From Bacteroidota bacterium (lineage in GTDB: Bacteria > Bacteroidota > Bacteroidia > Bacteroidales > Lentimicrobiaceae), in the NCBI GenBank assembly GCA_009773455.1, contig WSXU01000018.1, positions 1-64,000 on the forward strand: a stretch of DNA of 64,000 nt, written 5' to 3'. This document shows positions 1 to 8,467 of the stretch, piece by piece. Both the position numbers and the translations under genes were made by a program. A model generated the notes under the pieces. It saw only the letters and a program-made list of their open reading frames with translations. It did no database searches and was not told where the DNA came from. The stretch's first letter is position 1. Every line of letters begins with the position of its first letter.

Positions 1-99
1 TCAATCGCTGCGCGGTTCAAGCGTACCCCTCTGTCCTTCGGACATCTCCCCTTTGAAAAGGGGAGAACCTGATTAAGTAAGGCTGGGGATTCAGGTGTT
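1..99. repeat. 99-bp intergenic repeat, copy 1
   Basis: This stretch recurs base for base at 436-534. Each copy holds two hairpins: GTCC/GGAC around a TTC loop, and a 10-bp stem TCTCCCCTTT/AAAGGGGAGA around GA. It has no coding capacity. The form resembles a REP- or MITE-like element; the family is not recognised. The copy may continue beyond the left window edge. Confidence 0.85.
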
Positions 100-101
100 C
101 T

Positions 102-891
102 ATGCCCTGAGGGCGTTCAAAGGGCGGTGGTTCGACAGGCTCACCACAAGTGGGGCGACTTCAGCGAAAGAGCGATTAAAGCTACCACTAAGACACTAAG
201 AACACTAAGATTCACTGAGATTTATAAACCCTTCCTTAGTGTTCCTGGGTGCTCTTAGTGCCTGCGTGGTTATTTTAAGAAGTGGCTTAAACAGTTAACA
301 ACAAGATGATTATAAGTCTAATGTGCCCTATTGTGCCTATGTGGTGAAAAATAATTAGTTCAAAGGTTCAATCGCTTCGCAGTTCAATGCGCTGCGCGCG
401 TTCAAGGGTTCAATGCCCTTCGGGCGTTCAGAGGTTCAATCGCTGCGCGGTTCAAGCGTACCCCTCTGTCCTTCGGACATCTCCCCTTTGAAAAGGGGAG
501 AACCTGATTAAGTAAGGCTGGGGATTCAGGTGTTGGGCGTTCAAGAGGCGACTTAAGCGAAAGAATGCGACTAATATTACTAATGTGACCTATGTGCCTA
601 TTGTGGTGAAAAAAAAGTTCGAAGTTCAATGCCCTGCGGGCGTTCAGAGGTTCAATCGCTTCGCGGTTCAATGCGCTGCGCGCGTTCGGTTTTCAATGCC
701 CTTCGAGCGGAAAAGGGCGACTTCAGATACTAAGCGAACATACTACTTCTTAGTGTTCCTTAGTGAGCTTAGTGCCTTAGTGGTTATTCTTAATCCGGGT
801 AACTGTATCCAGGGTTTATGCGTTTCACGGCTCAATCCGGATCCGGACTCTCCCAACTCCCAACTCCTAACCTCAAACCCCGAACATCGAA
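102..891. repeat. Repeat-filled intergenic region left of the polysaccharide cluster
   Basis: No convincing gene lies here. The region is a mosaic of short hairpins flanked by TTCAA and GTTCA (102-117, about 361-446 and 622-712), a 'cttagtgttcc...cttagtg' element (about 184-276 and again 745-792; a third copy is near 23440-23487), and the second 99-bp repeat. Open reading frames crossing it consist of repeat sequence and carry no recognisable domain. Confidence 0.7.
436..534. repeat. 99-bp intergenic repeat, copy 2
   Basis: Identical to bases 1-99, with the same two hairpins. Identity without drift suggests recent spread or gene conversion. Confidence 0.85.
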
Positions 892-1626
892 CTAATCAAA
901 AATCTTCCTCAGCAGCACCAGCGTTTTTTCGACTTTGAAGCCCAGGGTGCTGAAGGCTTCGTTGATCTCTTCAACATTTAAGCCTGAGGTAATGGCTTCC
1001 ACATTGCCAACACCACGTTTGACGAGGGCATCAATCACCGCAGCTTCAAGCATGGAGGCAAAGGCCGGGGTGTTGTGTGCCGGTGCCATAAAGTTATAGA
1101 AGTACCGTACCGTCTTTTTGCTGGTAAACTCACCGTTCCTGAATCCGGCCAGTTCGCCGGTGTGATGGTTTACTAGGCCATAAAGGAATTCGGATTTATA
1201 ATTGGTTACCGATTTCCTGAGATACAGTTCCAGTCTCTTTAAAGAAGCACCAGCCGGAACGAGCGGATCGCGCGAAAACCGGTCGTCGGACGGATAGCTG
1301 CGGATGATCTTAAAAATTTCAGGAAGTGACTCTTCGTTAATTTCCACTGCCTGCCAGGGGAAGAAAGAATGGGCCCCCATCTGCATGTTCTCTATCCGCA
1401 GATAGCGGAACATACGGAACTCCACAAACCGGAAACCGAGATCCTCAAACGCATGAATTGTGGGCAGATCCGTTGCATCACACAAACGGTTCATATACCA
1501 GGGATTCTCATCTTTGATGAGCTTATTAATCCCCTTTCTGTATTCTTCAGGCGTGGTTTCTTCATTCAGCACGACAACCTTGCGTCCGAAGAGTTCAGTT
1601 TCGACTTTAAGTACAGAGTATTCCAT
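892..1626 (-). CDS. GNAT-like N-acyltransferase
   Basis: A 244-residue protein that looks like a WecD/TDP-fucosamine-type GNAT acyltransferase. The C-terminal half (about residues 150-240) reads as the acyl-donor fold, with the 'MLEAAVIDALVKRGVGNVEAI' region placed as the GNAT helix after the pyrophosphate loop. It is the last gene of the minus-strand polysaccharide cluster and lies 70 bp after the AMP-ligase. Position suggests that it moves the acyl group made by the preceding ligase, ketosynthase and carrier genes onto an amino sugar. The acyl donor and acceptor cannot be read from the sequence. GNAT membership is fairly likely; the specific role is inference. Confidence 0.6.
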   Translation of the reverse strand: MEYSVLKVETELFGRKVVVLNEETTPEEYRKGINKLIKDENPWYMNRLCDATDLPTIHAFEDLGFRFVEFRMFRYLRIENMQMGAHSFFPWQAVEINEESLPEIFKIIRSYPSDDRFSRDPLVPAGASLKRLELYLRKSVTNYKSEFLYGLVNHHTGELAGFRNGEFTSKKTVRYFYNFMAPAHNTPAFASMLEAAVIDALVKRGVGNVEAITSGLNVEEINEAFSTLGFKVEKTLVLLRKIFD

Positions 1627-1695
1627 AATTGATATTTTCGGAATTAGAAATAGTTTTCTTCAGCAATGACAGAAATAACGGGTCGATTTGAATTT

Positions 1696-3081
1696 TCAGA
1701 TATAAATGGTCTTCCCGGCTTCATTCCTTTTCAATTCATCCAAAACAATAATTTCAATTGCCTTGTGAAATAGTCCTGTTTTCTCAACAATAAACTCATG
1801 CAGAACTGTTTTTTTATCCTCTTCGGTAATGTAAATCTTCATCATCTCATCATCACCACTACAAATACAGTCGATGTTAAAGCCGGATTTGATCATCTGC
1901 TCTACCTCATCCAGACTTATCCTTAAACCGTAAAGCTTCAGAAACCTGCTGATCCGACCCACTATAAAGTAACAACCATCTGTATCACGACGGGCAATAT
2001 CACCAGTCTTCAACATACCCCTGTTTTCATCACCCTTAAGCAAATCGTCCGGATTTGTAGCGTAACCTAAGGTAACATTTGGACCGTGATATACCATTTC
2101 TCCTGTAGCCTCATTTTCATTTATCTCTATTCCGGTATCATCACAAAGCGATAGACTGCCACCCGGAATTGCCTTTCCGATACTTCCTGTTTTACTTGTT
2201 GCCAAATCGGCTGGTAAATAAGCCATTCGTGCAGTCCCTTCAGTCTGACCATAAGTAGCAATAAATCTCCTGCCCGTCTTTTCAGCGTATTCTGCGTATT
2301 CTCTGAAAAGCTGATCACTAAGTTTTCCGCCACCCTGGGTTAAAAGTCTCAAGTCAGGCAAATCCATTCTAAAGAACCTCAATTTGTATAAAACTTCGTA
2401 ACTGTATGGAACCCCAGTAAAACTCGTGGCTCTGTTCACTTTAACAAATTCCCAGAATTCTTTATCGGTAAGGCTTTTTTTTGTCAGAAGAACTGTCGCA
2501 CCTGCATACAAGTGACTGGTAATAACTGAAAGTCCCATGGTATAATGCATTGGGAGCATTCCAATTGCCCGGTCTTCTGATTTAAGTTCAAAAAAAGAAG
2601 CAACATTGCGCGCACTTGCTGCAATATTATTATAACTGTGACGGACTAATTTCGGACTTCCTGTTGATCCGGAAGTCGGCAACAGAAAAGAAAGTTGTTC
2701 ATACAAAGGGTATTGCGGAAACCCGGTATTCAGCAATACATAACCTGAATTATGATAGATTGGTTTATAATCAAACTCATCAGACATATTATCCGGAATC
2801 CATAAACAGGATGGCTTATAGATTTCAATCAACCTCCTCAATAAACCTCTTTCGGTATTACTGCTTATCAGCAATGGGACTATGCCACCAGACAGTGCTG
2901 CCACAAAACCCGATAATGATCCGATGCAATTCTCCGATAAAATAAAAATCAGTGTTCTTGAAGTGATGTATGAATTGAACGCAACAGAAAAATCACAAAG
3001 TTGTCCATAGGTAATCCTGCTGCTATAATCGTCAATAGCTGCGATATCAGATTTTACCTTTTTATCAATATCGAGAAACAT
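1696..3081 (-). CDS. AMP-dependent acyl ligase (ANL superfamily)
   Basis: A 461-residue adenylate-forming ligase. The core motifs are visible: A3 'LLPTSGSTGSPK' near residue 135, A5 'ATYGQTEG' near 275, A7 'KTGDIARRD' near 355, the hinge 'GRISRFLKLYGLRIS', and an A10-like 'NEAGKT' lysine at the extreme C-terminus. It is slightly shorter than usual acyl-CoA synthetases, with a compact C-terminal lid. The gene lies 12 bp after an SDR, and a carrier protein (3869-4108) is two genes upstream. A role in loading an acyl or aryl acid onto that carrier, or onto CoA, is plausible; the substrate is unknown. Confidence 0.85.
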   Translation of the reverse strand: MFLDIDKKVKSDIAAIDDYSSRITYGQLCDFSVAFNSYITSRTLIFILSENCIGSLSGFVAALSGGIVPLLISSNTERGLLRRLIEIYKPSCLWIPDNMSDEFDYKPIYHNSGYVLLNTGFPQYPLYEQLSFLLPTSGSTGSPKLVRHSYNNIAASARNVASFFELKSEDRAIGMLPMHYTMGLSVITSHLYAGATVLLTKKSLTDKEFWEFVKVNRATSFTGVPYSYEVLYKLRFFRMDLPDLRLLTQGGGKLSDQLFREYAEYAEKTGRRFIATYGQTEGTARMAYLPADLATSKTGSIGKAIPGGSLSLCDDTGIEINENEATGEMVYHGPNVTLGYATNPDDLLKGDENRGMLKTGDIARRDTDGCYFIVGRISRFLKLYGLRISLDEVEQMIKSGFNIDCICSGDDEMMKIYITEEDKKTVLHEFIVEKTGLFHKAIEIIVLDELKRNEAGKTIYI

Positions 3082-3093
3082 CCGGGTACTCAG

Positions 3094-3849
3094 TTAAATA
3101 ACCGTGCTACCATCAACACCTAAAATCTGTCCGGAAATATAAGTAGACATGTCAGATGCTAAAAACACACAGGCATCTGCAATTTCTTCTGGTCTGGCAA
3201 GCCGACCCATTCCAATGTCGGAAATCCGGTCATTAAAACTTTTTTCAAAAACTGCCCGGAATCTTTCTGTATCGACCATCCCGGGCGCTATGGCATTCAC
3301 CCTGATATTTTGGGCAGCAAGTTCTTTTGCAGCAGATTTTGTTAATGAGATAACAGCACCTTTGGTTGCAGAATAGGCCAACTGCCCTTTTGCTCCTTCA
3401 ACACCAACGATACTTGCTATGTTTATAACTGAACCACTGTTCTGACGCGACATAATCCTGGAGACCAACTGTATCAGATGAATCATTGCTATGACATTCA
3501 CCTCAAACATATTTCTGAGGCTTTCGAAATTGATCATGCTTAAAAACTCGTAGGTTACCACCCCTGCGTTATTGACCAACACATCAATCCGTTGATGATC
3601 TTTTTTAATCTGCATCACGGCCTGTTTTACAGCTGCAAAATCAGTAACATCAAAATAGACCGGAATAATAACTGCCTTTGTTTTTGCTGACCATTCTTTC
3701 GCCCATTCATCTATAGAACCTTCCTCAAGTCCGTTTGCATAAACTACAGCGCCATATTCTGCAAATCTTTCAGCAATGGCACGGCCTATGCCACTACCGG
3801 TTCCGGTAATAAGGCAAACTTTACCTTCCAGAAGTTTTGTATTCTCCAT
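3094..3849 (-). CDS. SDR oxidoreductase, FabG-like
   Basis: A short-chain dehydrogenase of about 251 residues. The NAD(P)-binding motif 'TGTGSGIG', the 'NNAG' motif and the catalytic Ser, 'YSATK' Tyr and Lys are all present, and the C-terminus has the typical 'SGQILGVDG' of FabG-like enzymes. I chose the ATG at 3849; a TTG four codons upstream would lengthen it. It follows the carrier protein by 19 bp and precedes the AMP-ligase, so reduction of a 3-oxoacyl group on that carrier is the likely job. This is one of two SDRs in the module; the other is at 7178-7921. Confidence 0.85.
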   Translation of the reverse strand: MENTKLLEGKVCLITGTGSGIGRAIAERFAEYGAVVYANGLEEGSIDEWAKEWSAKTKAVIIPVYFDVTDFAAVKQAVMQIKKDHQRIDVLVNNAGVVTYEFLSMINFESLRNMFEVNVIAMIHLIQLVSRIMSRQNSGSVINIASIVGVEGAKGQLAYSATKGAVISLTKSAAKELAAQNIRVNAIAPGMVDTERFRAVFEKSFNDRISDIGMGRLARPEEIADACVFLASDMSTYISGQILGVDGSTVI

Positions 3850-3868
3850 TCTTTCAGTCAATTTTAAA

Positions 3869-4108
3869 TCAAACGATTACATCATATTTTGCCAGAATCT
3901 GTTTACCTGTCTCATAAGATTTGAAATCAAGAATATCTTCCGAATCGAGCATGATATCAAATTCATCTTCCACTGCAGTCACCAGACTCAACTGTTTTAT
4001 CGAATCCCATTGTTTTAGATTTCCTGCAGCAAGATCACCATTCAACTGATCGTTTCCTACTTTAAACTCGTTCCTGAAAATATTGTTATACCTCTCAAGA
4101 TTATCCAT
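3869..4108 (-). CDS. Acyl carrier protein (first of two)
   Basis: A 79-residue acidic helical protein with the carrier signature 'QWDSIKQL'. Ser36 would carry the phosphopantetheine, and DSI replaces the common DSL. A strong Shine-Dalgarno (AGGAGG on the minus strand, 4119-4124) lies 10 bases before the ATG, which is unusual in this window and suggests high translation. It sits between the KAS III gene upstream and the FabG-like SDR downstream, and so is the likely scaffold for the acyl group. Confidence 0.85.
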   Translation of the reverse strand: MDNLERYNNIFRNEFKVGNDQLNGDLAAGNLKQWDSIKQLSLVTAVEDEFDIMLDSEDILDFKSYETGKQILAKYDVIV

Positions 4109-4118
4109 TCTGATTTAT

Positions 4119-4124
4119 CCTCCT
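4119..4124 (-). promoter_or_regulatory. Strong Shine-Dalgarno for the first carrier protein
   Basis: The minus strand reads AGGAGG with 10 bases before the ATG at 4108. Most other starts in the window lack such a site. Confidence 0.7.
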
Positions 4125-4226
4125 AATAATTAAACAATTTACTATGATCGTTCAGTTAAACTGAATTAAAGACTATTGCAAAAATACAAATTTAAAAAAG
4201 TCAGTCAGGAAGGGGTAACCTGCCTT

Positions 4227-5312
4227 TTAAACCAAACCCCTGAAGCTTTCCTGATACCATGCATCTGTATGAACAATGGGATATATCCTGCTGATATCCA
4301 GCACTGCATCGGCGCAACCCCAGGAAAGACCAGCCCCGAAACCACTCATCATGGTACGGATCGAACCACTGTCCATATTTCCAAAATTATCAGCAAGCAC
4401 CAGCGGAACAGAATTACTGCTGTTGTTGCCGAACCGGTCAATTGAGATCGGGATTTTTTCAACAGGTATCTTTACTTTTCTGGTTATCTGTTTTATTATA
4501 AACATATTGGCCTGATGCAGAGCAAAACAATCATAGGTATCGGTAGTTGTTCCAAGTTTTTCCATAAAGTCCTTTATCAGGAGCGGTACTTCGGTGATAG
4601 AAAAACCAAACACCTCCATTCCTTTCATATGGGTATCGTAATCAGATCGCAGAATACCATCATCCCAAAGTTCGCGTTCAACCGGTGCATTCATATTCCG
4701 GTAGGCCCCCGAAGGTGTAATTATACTTTTGAATTTGCTGCCGTCGGTTCTCATAGCCGTATAAATCGTGCCCGGGTTACTGCTTTTTTCCAGCAAAGTA
4801 GCAGTACCACTGTCGCCAAAAAGCATGATCATGGTACGATCCATGGGAGAAAGTGTCCTTACTGAAGTGTCTCCTGTAATCAGCAGGGCTGTTTTGGATT
4901 CTGAATTTTTCAGCATCGAAAGAACTGCTTCCAGTCCAAAGATGAATCCGGAACAGGCAAGATTAATATCAAAACAACTACATTCACGATTCAGTCCGAG
5001 CCGTTTATGCAATAAATAGGAAGTTGAGGGTGATCTGAAATCGGGCTTTTGAGTAACAAATACAAGTATACCGATATCATCCGGGTTAATTCCCTGTTTA
5101 TTGAACAGATTACGGGCTGCTTCATAACCCAGATCAGAAGCAGTCTGCTGAGGAACCGCCCTGTAAAGGGCTTTTACACCAGTCATTTCAGAAAAGCCGG
5201 TAACAGCTTCCTCTCCGAAAACCTCATTGAAGGATTCTACCGGAATCTGTTTTTCCGGCACAGCCACCGACATACCGGTTATCTGTATGTTCTGAAACGC
5301 GCTGAATATCAT
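4227..5312 (-). CDS. KAS III-like ketoacyl synthase, catalytically complete
   Basis: A 361-residue thiolase-fold protein of the FabH/KAS III type. The catalytic triad is intact: Cys120 in 'INLACSGF', His266 in 'FALHQAN' and Asn296 in 'FGNNSSNS'. The C-terminus ends in the usual glycine-rich 'GFGAGLSWG'. It would condense an acyl starter with a malonyl-type extender on a carrier protein. The next gene upstream (5361-6452) is a paralogue of the same length in which all three residues are replaced, so the pair may work as a heterodimer. It lies 118 bp before the carrier gene. It is unlikely to be the housekeeping fabH because of this context. Confidence 0.88.
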   Translation of the reverse strand: MIFSAFQNIQITGMSVAVPEKQIPVESFNEVFGEEAVTGFSEMTGVKALYRAVPQQTASDLGYEAARNLFNKQGINPDDIGILVFVTQKPDFRSPSTSYLLHKRLGLNRECSCFDINLACSGFIFGLEAVLSMLKNSESKTALLITGDTSVRTLSPMDRTMIMLFGDSGTATLLEKSSNPGTIYTAMRTDGSKFKSIITPSGAYRNMNAPVERELWDDGILRSDYDTHMKGMEVFGFSITEVPLLIKDFMEKLGTTTDTYDCFALHQANMFIIKQITRKVKIPVEKIPISIDRFGNNSSNSVPLVLADNFGNMDSGSIRTMMSGFGAGLSWGCADAVLDISRIYPIVHTDAWYQESFRGLV

Positions 5313-5360
5313 ACCTTAATCATTTTTGTTATTGTTCCACAATGAATTGAAAGCTTACCA

Positions 5361-6452
5361 TTACTGCTGAAATACATGACTAACAGCGCCATCTTCAAAA
5401 ACAGCATCCGTTTCGATAACAGGTATCAGATTTTTTGTATTCATATAAAAGTCTGCAACACCCCACGATAAACCTTCACCAAAACCGCAAGCCAGCACAT
5501 GAATTTCTTTCTGATCACTTCCCCCAAAACCATCTGTGAGTAGCAACGGAATGGAATTTCCACAGGTATCACCAAATCCTGAAGGGTTAACCAATACCTT
5601 GTCAAATGGAATTCCCAGTGTATCTGAAATATGTTTTAATACAGCAACATCGGTCTGATTAAAAGCAAAAAAATCATAATCAGACACCTGCGAATTGTAT
5701 TTTAACATAAACTCCCTGACAGCCGCAGGTATTTCATCTGACGCAAAGCCCGACAATTTACCCTGATGAACAAACAAATTGCCTGAAGTCCTGCCACTTC
5801 CATCCCTGTAAGCATCCGGGGTCTCTTCTTCAGGTATTGTCCTGAAGCCACCTCCGGGAACGATCATTGACTGATAATTGGATCCTTCTGAAAGTGTCCT
5901 GATGTATAAAGGTTTTGCATCCTTTCTCTTTTCAATCAGAACTGCGGAAACACCATCGCTGTATACAAGGTTAAGCGGATCAAGTGGCGCCAGTTGCTTA
6001 CTGGTGGTATCACCAACAATCAGCAGTCCGTACTTTTTTTCAGTTGTATCAAGTAATGAACTTACAATCTGAATACCATGAACAAAACCAGAACCTCCGA
6101 GATTAACATCAAATGCAATACAATCTTTTGAAAGGCCCAATCGCCCATGTAAAACACAGGCAGTTGCAGGGCTTCTGTAGTCAGGGGTTTTCGATACAAA
6201 GATGATCACACCAATTTGCTCCTTTTCCAGTTGTTTTTTATCAATCAGAACACCTGCGGCTACATATCCCAGATCAGATGATGTTTGCAGTTCATGGGCT
6301 TTATGCAGCTCAACTGCTCCCGTTTTTTTCAGAAACGAATCAAATGTTTCTTTATCATACTGCAGTTGATAATCACTGAGTTTTACTTTATTGGAAGGTA
6401 TTGCGCTTGCAATTCCGGATAAGTCAATATCACTGAATTTAAAATATGCCAT
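5361..6452 (-). CDS. KAS III-like protein lacking the catalytic triad
   Basis: A 363-residue paralogue of the neighbouring KAS III protein, collinear throughout. At the catalytic Cys it has Gly120 ('NLGGSGFVHG'), at the His position Asn265 ('FAFNQTD') and at the Asn position Asp295 ('FGDTCGNS'). The rest of the fold, including the C-terminal 'GFGEGLSWG', is preserved and the frame is open, so this is not simple decay. Known precedents for an inactive thiolase-fold partner are PqsB with PqsC and the chain-length factor of type II PKS. I infer a structural or substrate-shaping subunit for the 4227-5312 protein. Confidence 0.85.
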   Translation of the reverse strand: MAYFKFSDIDLSGIASAIPSNKVKLSDYQLQYDKETFDSFLKKTGAVELHKAHELQTSSDLGYVAAGVLIDKKQLEKEQIGVIIFVSKTPDYRSPATACVLHGRLGLSKDCIAFDVNLGGSGFVHGIQIVSSLLDTTEKKYGLLIVGDTTSKQLAPLDPLNLVYSDGVSAVLIEKRKDAKPLYIRTLSEGSNYQSMIVPGGGFRTIPEEETPDAYRDGSGRTSGNLFVHQGKLSGFASDEIPAAVREFMLKYNSQVSDYDFFAFNQTDVAVLKHISDTLGIPFDKVLVNPSGFGDTCGNSIPLLLTDGFGGSDQKEIHVLACGFGEGLSWGVADFYMNTKNLIPVIETDAVFEDGAVSHVFQQ

Positions 6453-6529
6453 GATCTTCTGAGATTATTTTTTCTATAATACCGGGCGAATTCAATTATA
6501 ACGGTAAAATGGTAAATATCCTGTTCATG

Positions 6530-7168
6530 CTAAGGTTGAAAATTTACTTTTGTTGCAGGGCTGCCAAAAACAGTTGTTCCTTTTTTAACCTTGTTCAGAA
6601 CAACACTTCCCATACCAACTACAGCAAGTTCTTCTACCACTGCATTCTGAATTAATTTTACCCCGGCATTAATGGTTGCCAGATCATGTACCTGACTGAA
6701 TCCGGCAAAGAAAGTATGCGAATTGACCTGACAATATCGGCCTATCTTAACATCATGCCCCATGATCACCGAACTCTGGAGGAAGGTAAAATCGCCAACC
6801 GAGGCATCACTTGCGATCACACAAAAAGCTTTGATACCAACCCCGATACCAAGTTTAACACTTGGAGAAATAACACAGGTCGGATGAATCAGGTTTATAA
6901 ATTTCCCACCTTTTGCAAGGATTATTTCAACTGTTTTTTTACGATCCGTTACTTTCCCGATCGCGCAAAAGAAGACATCATCAGGTTGTGGACTATATCC
7001 GGAAACAGTCGCGAGTACAGGTGGATAGCCTCTGGATTCAATATCGGAAGGACCATCACTCAAAAAGCCCCTTACCTTAAAATCAGGATCATTGCCAAAA
7101 CAATAGTGTGCCAGGTCATATATTTCCCGCGCAAAGCCGCTTGCGCCTATGATTACTAAATTTCTCAT
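6530..7168 (-). CDS. PglD/NeuD-like sugar N- or O-acyltransferase
   Basis: A 212-residue protein with an N-terminal Rossmann-like domain beginning 'LVIIGASGFAREIYDLA', followed by a left-handed beta-helix of hexapeptide repeats (about residues 95-200). This is the PglD/NeuD architecture. A His in 'IMGHDVKIG' matches the catalytic His region of PglD. PglD uses acetyl-CoA to acetylate UDP-4-amino sugars. Here the gene sits between a carrier protein/SDR pair and the KAS III pair, so a longer acyl donor is possible. The PglC-type transferase at 8468-9073 fits a bacillosamine-like sugar, but no aminotransferase or dehydratase is present in the window. Confidence 0.82.
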   Translation of the reverse strand: MRNLVIIGASGFAREIYDLAHYCFGNDPDFKVRGFLSDGPSDIESRGYPPVLATVSGYSPQPDDVFFCAIGKVTDRKKTVEIILAKGGKFINLIHPTCVISPSVKLGIGVGIKAFCVIASDASVGDFTFLQSSVIMGHDVKIGRYCQVNSHTFFAGFSQVHDLATINAGVKLIQNAVVEELAVVGMGSVVLNKVKKGTTVFGSPATKVNFQP

Positions 7169-7177
7169 CAGAATTAA

Positions 7178-7921
7178 TTATTTGATTGAATAACCTCCAT
7201 CAAGGGTGATCAGGCTGCCAGTCATCCATTCAGAAGCAGGTGATAAAAGGTATACAGCAAGGTAAGCCACATCTTCGGGTTTACCAAAACGACCGGCAGG
7301 GAAATTCTTTTTATGCTCCTCCAGTTGATCATGACCAATAGGGCCATGATCAAGAATACCTGTTTCGACAAATCCGGGAAGTATGGCATTCACCCTGATT
7401 CCATTGGGTGCAAGTTCAAGCGCCAGCGACCTCGTAAAAGAATTTACCGCTCCTTTCGTAGCGCTGTAGATAGAATTACCCAACTGGGCATAACCTGAAG
7501 AAACAGATGAAATAAAGCATATTGAGCCACCCTTTTTAATTTTTTTCAGGCGAAGCAGACGCTGAATAAGTAATACCGATCCATTAAAATTAGCATCGAA
7601 AAGCGATTCAAGGATTTCACGCGTAACAAACCTCACCGGAACAGTTTTCACCATTCCGGCATTCAGAATTATACCATCAAGTTCAGGCAGGCTATCGGCC
7701 AGCGATAAGACTGAATCATCATTACAAAGGTCAGCATCGTATATGTGATGACTTCCGGCAGCCAACAAAGACCTGGTTTCCTCAAGTCTGAGGAGGTTCC
7801 TGGCCGAGAGCTGAATTTCGGCACCCTGTAAGGATGATTGAACGGCAATTGACCGGCCGATGCCGGATGATGCACCTGTAACCAGTACCTTCTTACTGGA
7901 TAAACTGAAAGGTTGTTGCAT
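7178..7921 (-). CDS. SDR oxidoreductase, FabG-like (second)
   Basis: A 247-residue short-chain dehydrogenase with 'VTGASSGIG' near residue 15, 'LNAGM', and the catalytic Ser and 'YSATKGA' Tyr/Lys. The C-terminus 'GSLITLDGGYS' is typical of classical SDRs. It lies 9 bp upstream of the PglD-like gene and downstream of the second carrier protein, and so makes a second carrier/reductase pair in the same module. It may reduce a ketoacyl intermediate or the sugar itself. Confidence 0.85.
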   Translation of the reverse strand: MQQPFSLSSKKVLVTGASSGIGRSIAVQSSLQGAEIQLSARNLLRLEETRSLLAAGSHHIYDADLCNDDSVLSLADSLPELDGIILNAGMVKTVPVRFVTREILESLFDANFNGSVLLIQRLLRLKKIKKGGSICFISSVSSGYAQLGNSIYSATKGAVNSFTRSLALELAPNGIRVNAILPGFVETGILDHGPIGHDQLEEHKKNFPAGRFGKPEDVAYLAVYLLSPASEWMTGSLITLDGGYSIK

Positions 7922-8063
7922 AAAATTAAATTGAATCGCGCTCCGTATTATTTCTTTGATAGGATACGGCCATTGCCCGTTTTACCGGGCCATTGATTTA
8001 TAATTTCGCATGAAAAACGACCGGCACGCTGAACAGAAAAAAGCCGGCATTTACTTTATGGTA

Positions 8064-8291
8064 TCAGGCGGTACGACGGATTATTTCGTCATACACCTCC
8101 CCAACTGTAACCAGTTGTTTGAAATCCTTTGCTTCGATTACAACGCCGTATTCGCTGTCAATCATGGCAATCAAAGCCAGGTATGCCAGAGAACTCCACT
8201 CTTCAAAATCCCTGAATTTATCTCCGGGCATCAATGTTTTCTCATCGTTTTCAAGAACTTCCCTGAACATACCGATAAATTTTTCGTCCAT
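8064..8291 (-). CDS. Acyl carrier protein-like (second of two)
   Basis: A 75-residue acidic helical protein. The segment 'FEEWSSLAYLALI' aligns with the carrier-protein DSL region, with Ser34 as the candidate phosphopantetheine site and Ser in place of the usual Asp before it. Length and charge fit a free-standing carrier protein. It is separated by 142 bp from the SDR that follows and by 176 bp from the sugar transferase that precedes it. Whether it is phosphopantetheinylated is not certain because of the changed motif. Confidence 0.75.
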   Translation of the reverse strand: MDEKFIGMFREVLENDEKTLMPGDKFRDFEEWSSLAYLALIAMIDSEYGVVIEAKDFKQLVTVGEVYDEIIRRTA

Positions 8292-8467
8292 TGTCTGATT
8301 TTTTATGATTAATAATTGAGTCTACTCAGAAAACTGTTTTTTTTGACACTAAAATTATAAACCAGGACTACTGACTGGCTGGGTATCGTCATTGTGTGAG
8401 AGAAATGTACCGAACTATTATTGAGACAACACTTTATCTAAAGCACTCTCCTATCAAATCGGTCAAT

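Noticed and set aside
5361-6452. KAS III pseudogene
   Set aside because: The frame is fully open, the length equals the active partner, and the fold motifs outside the active site are conserved.
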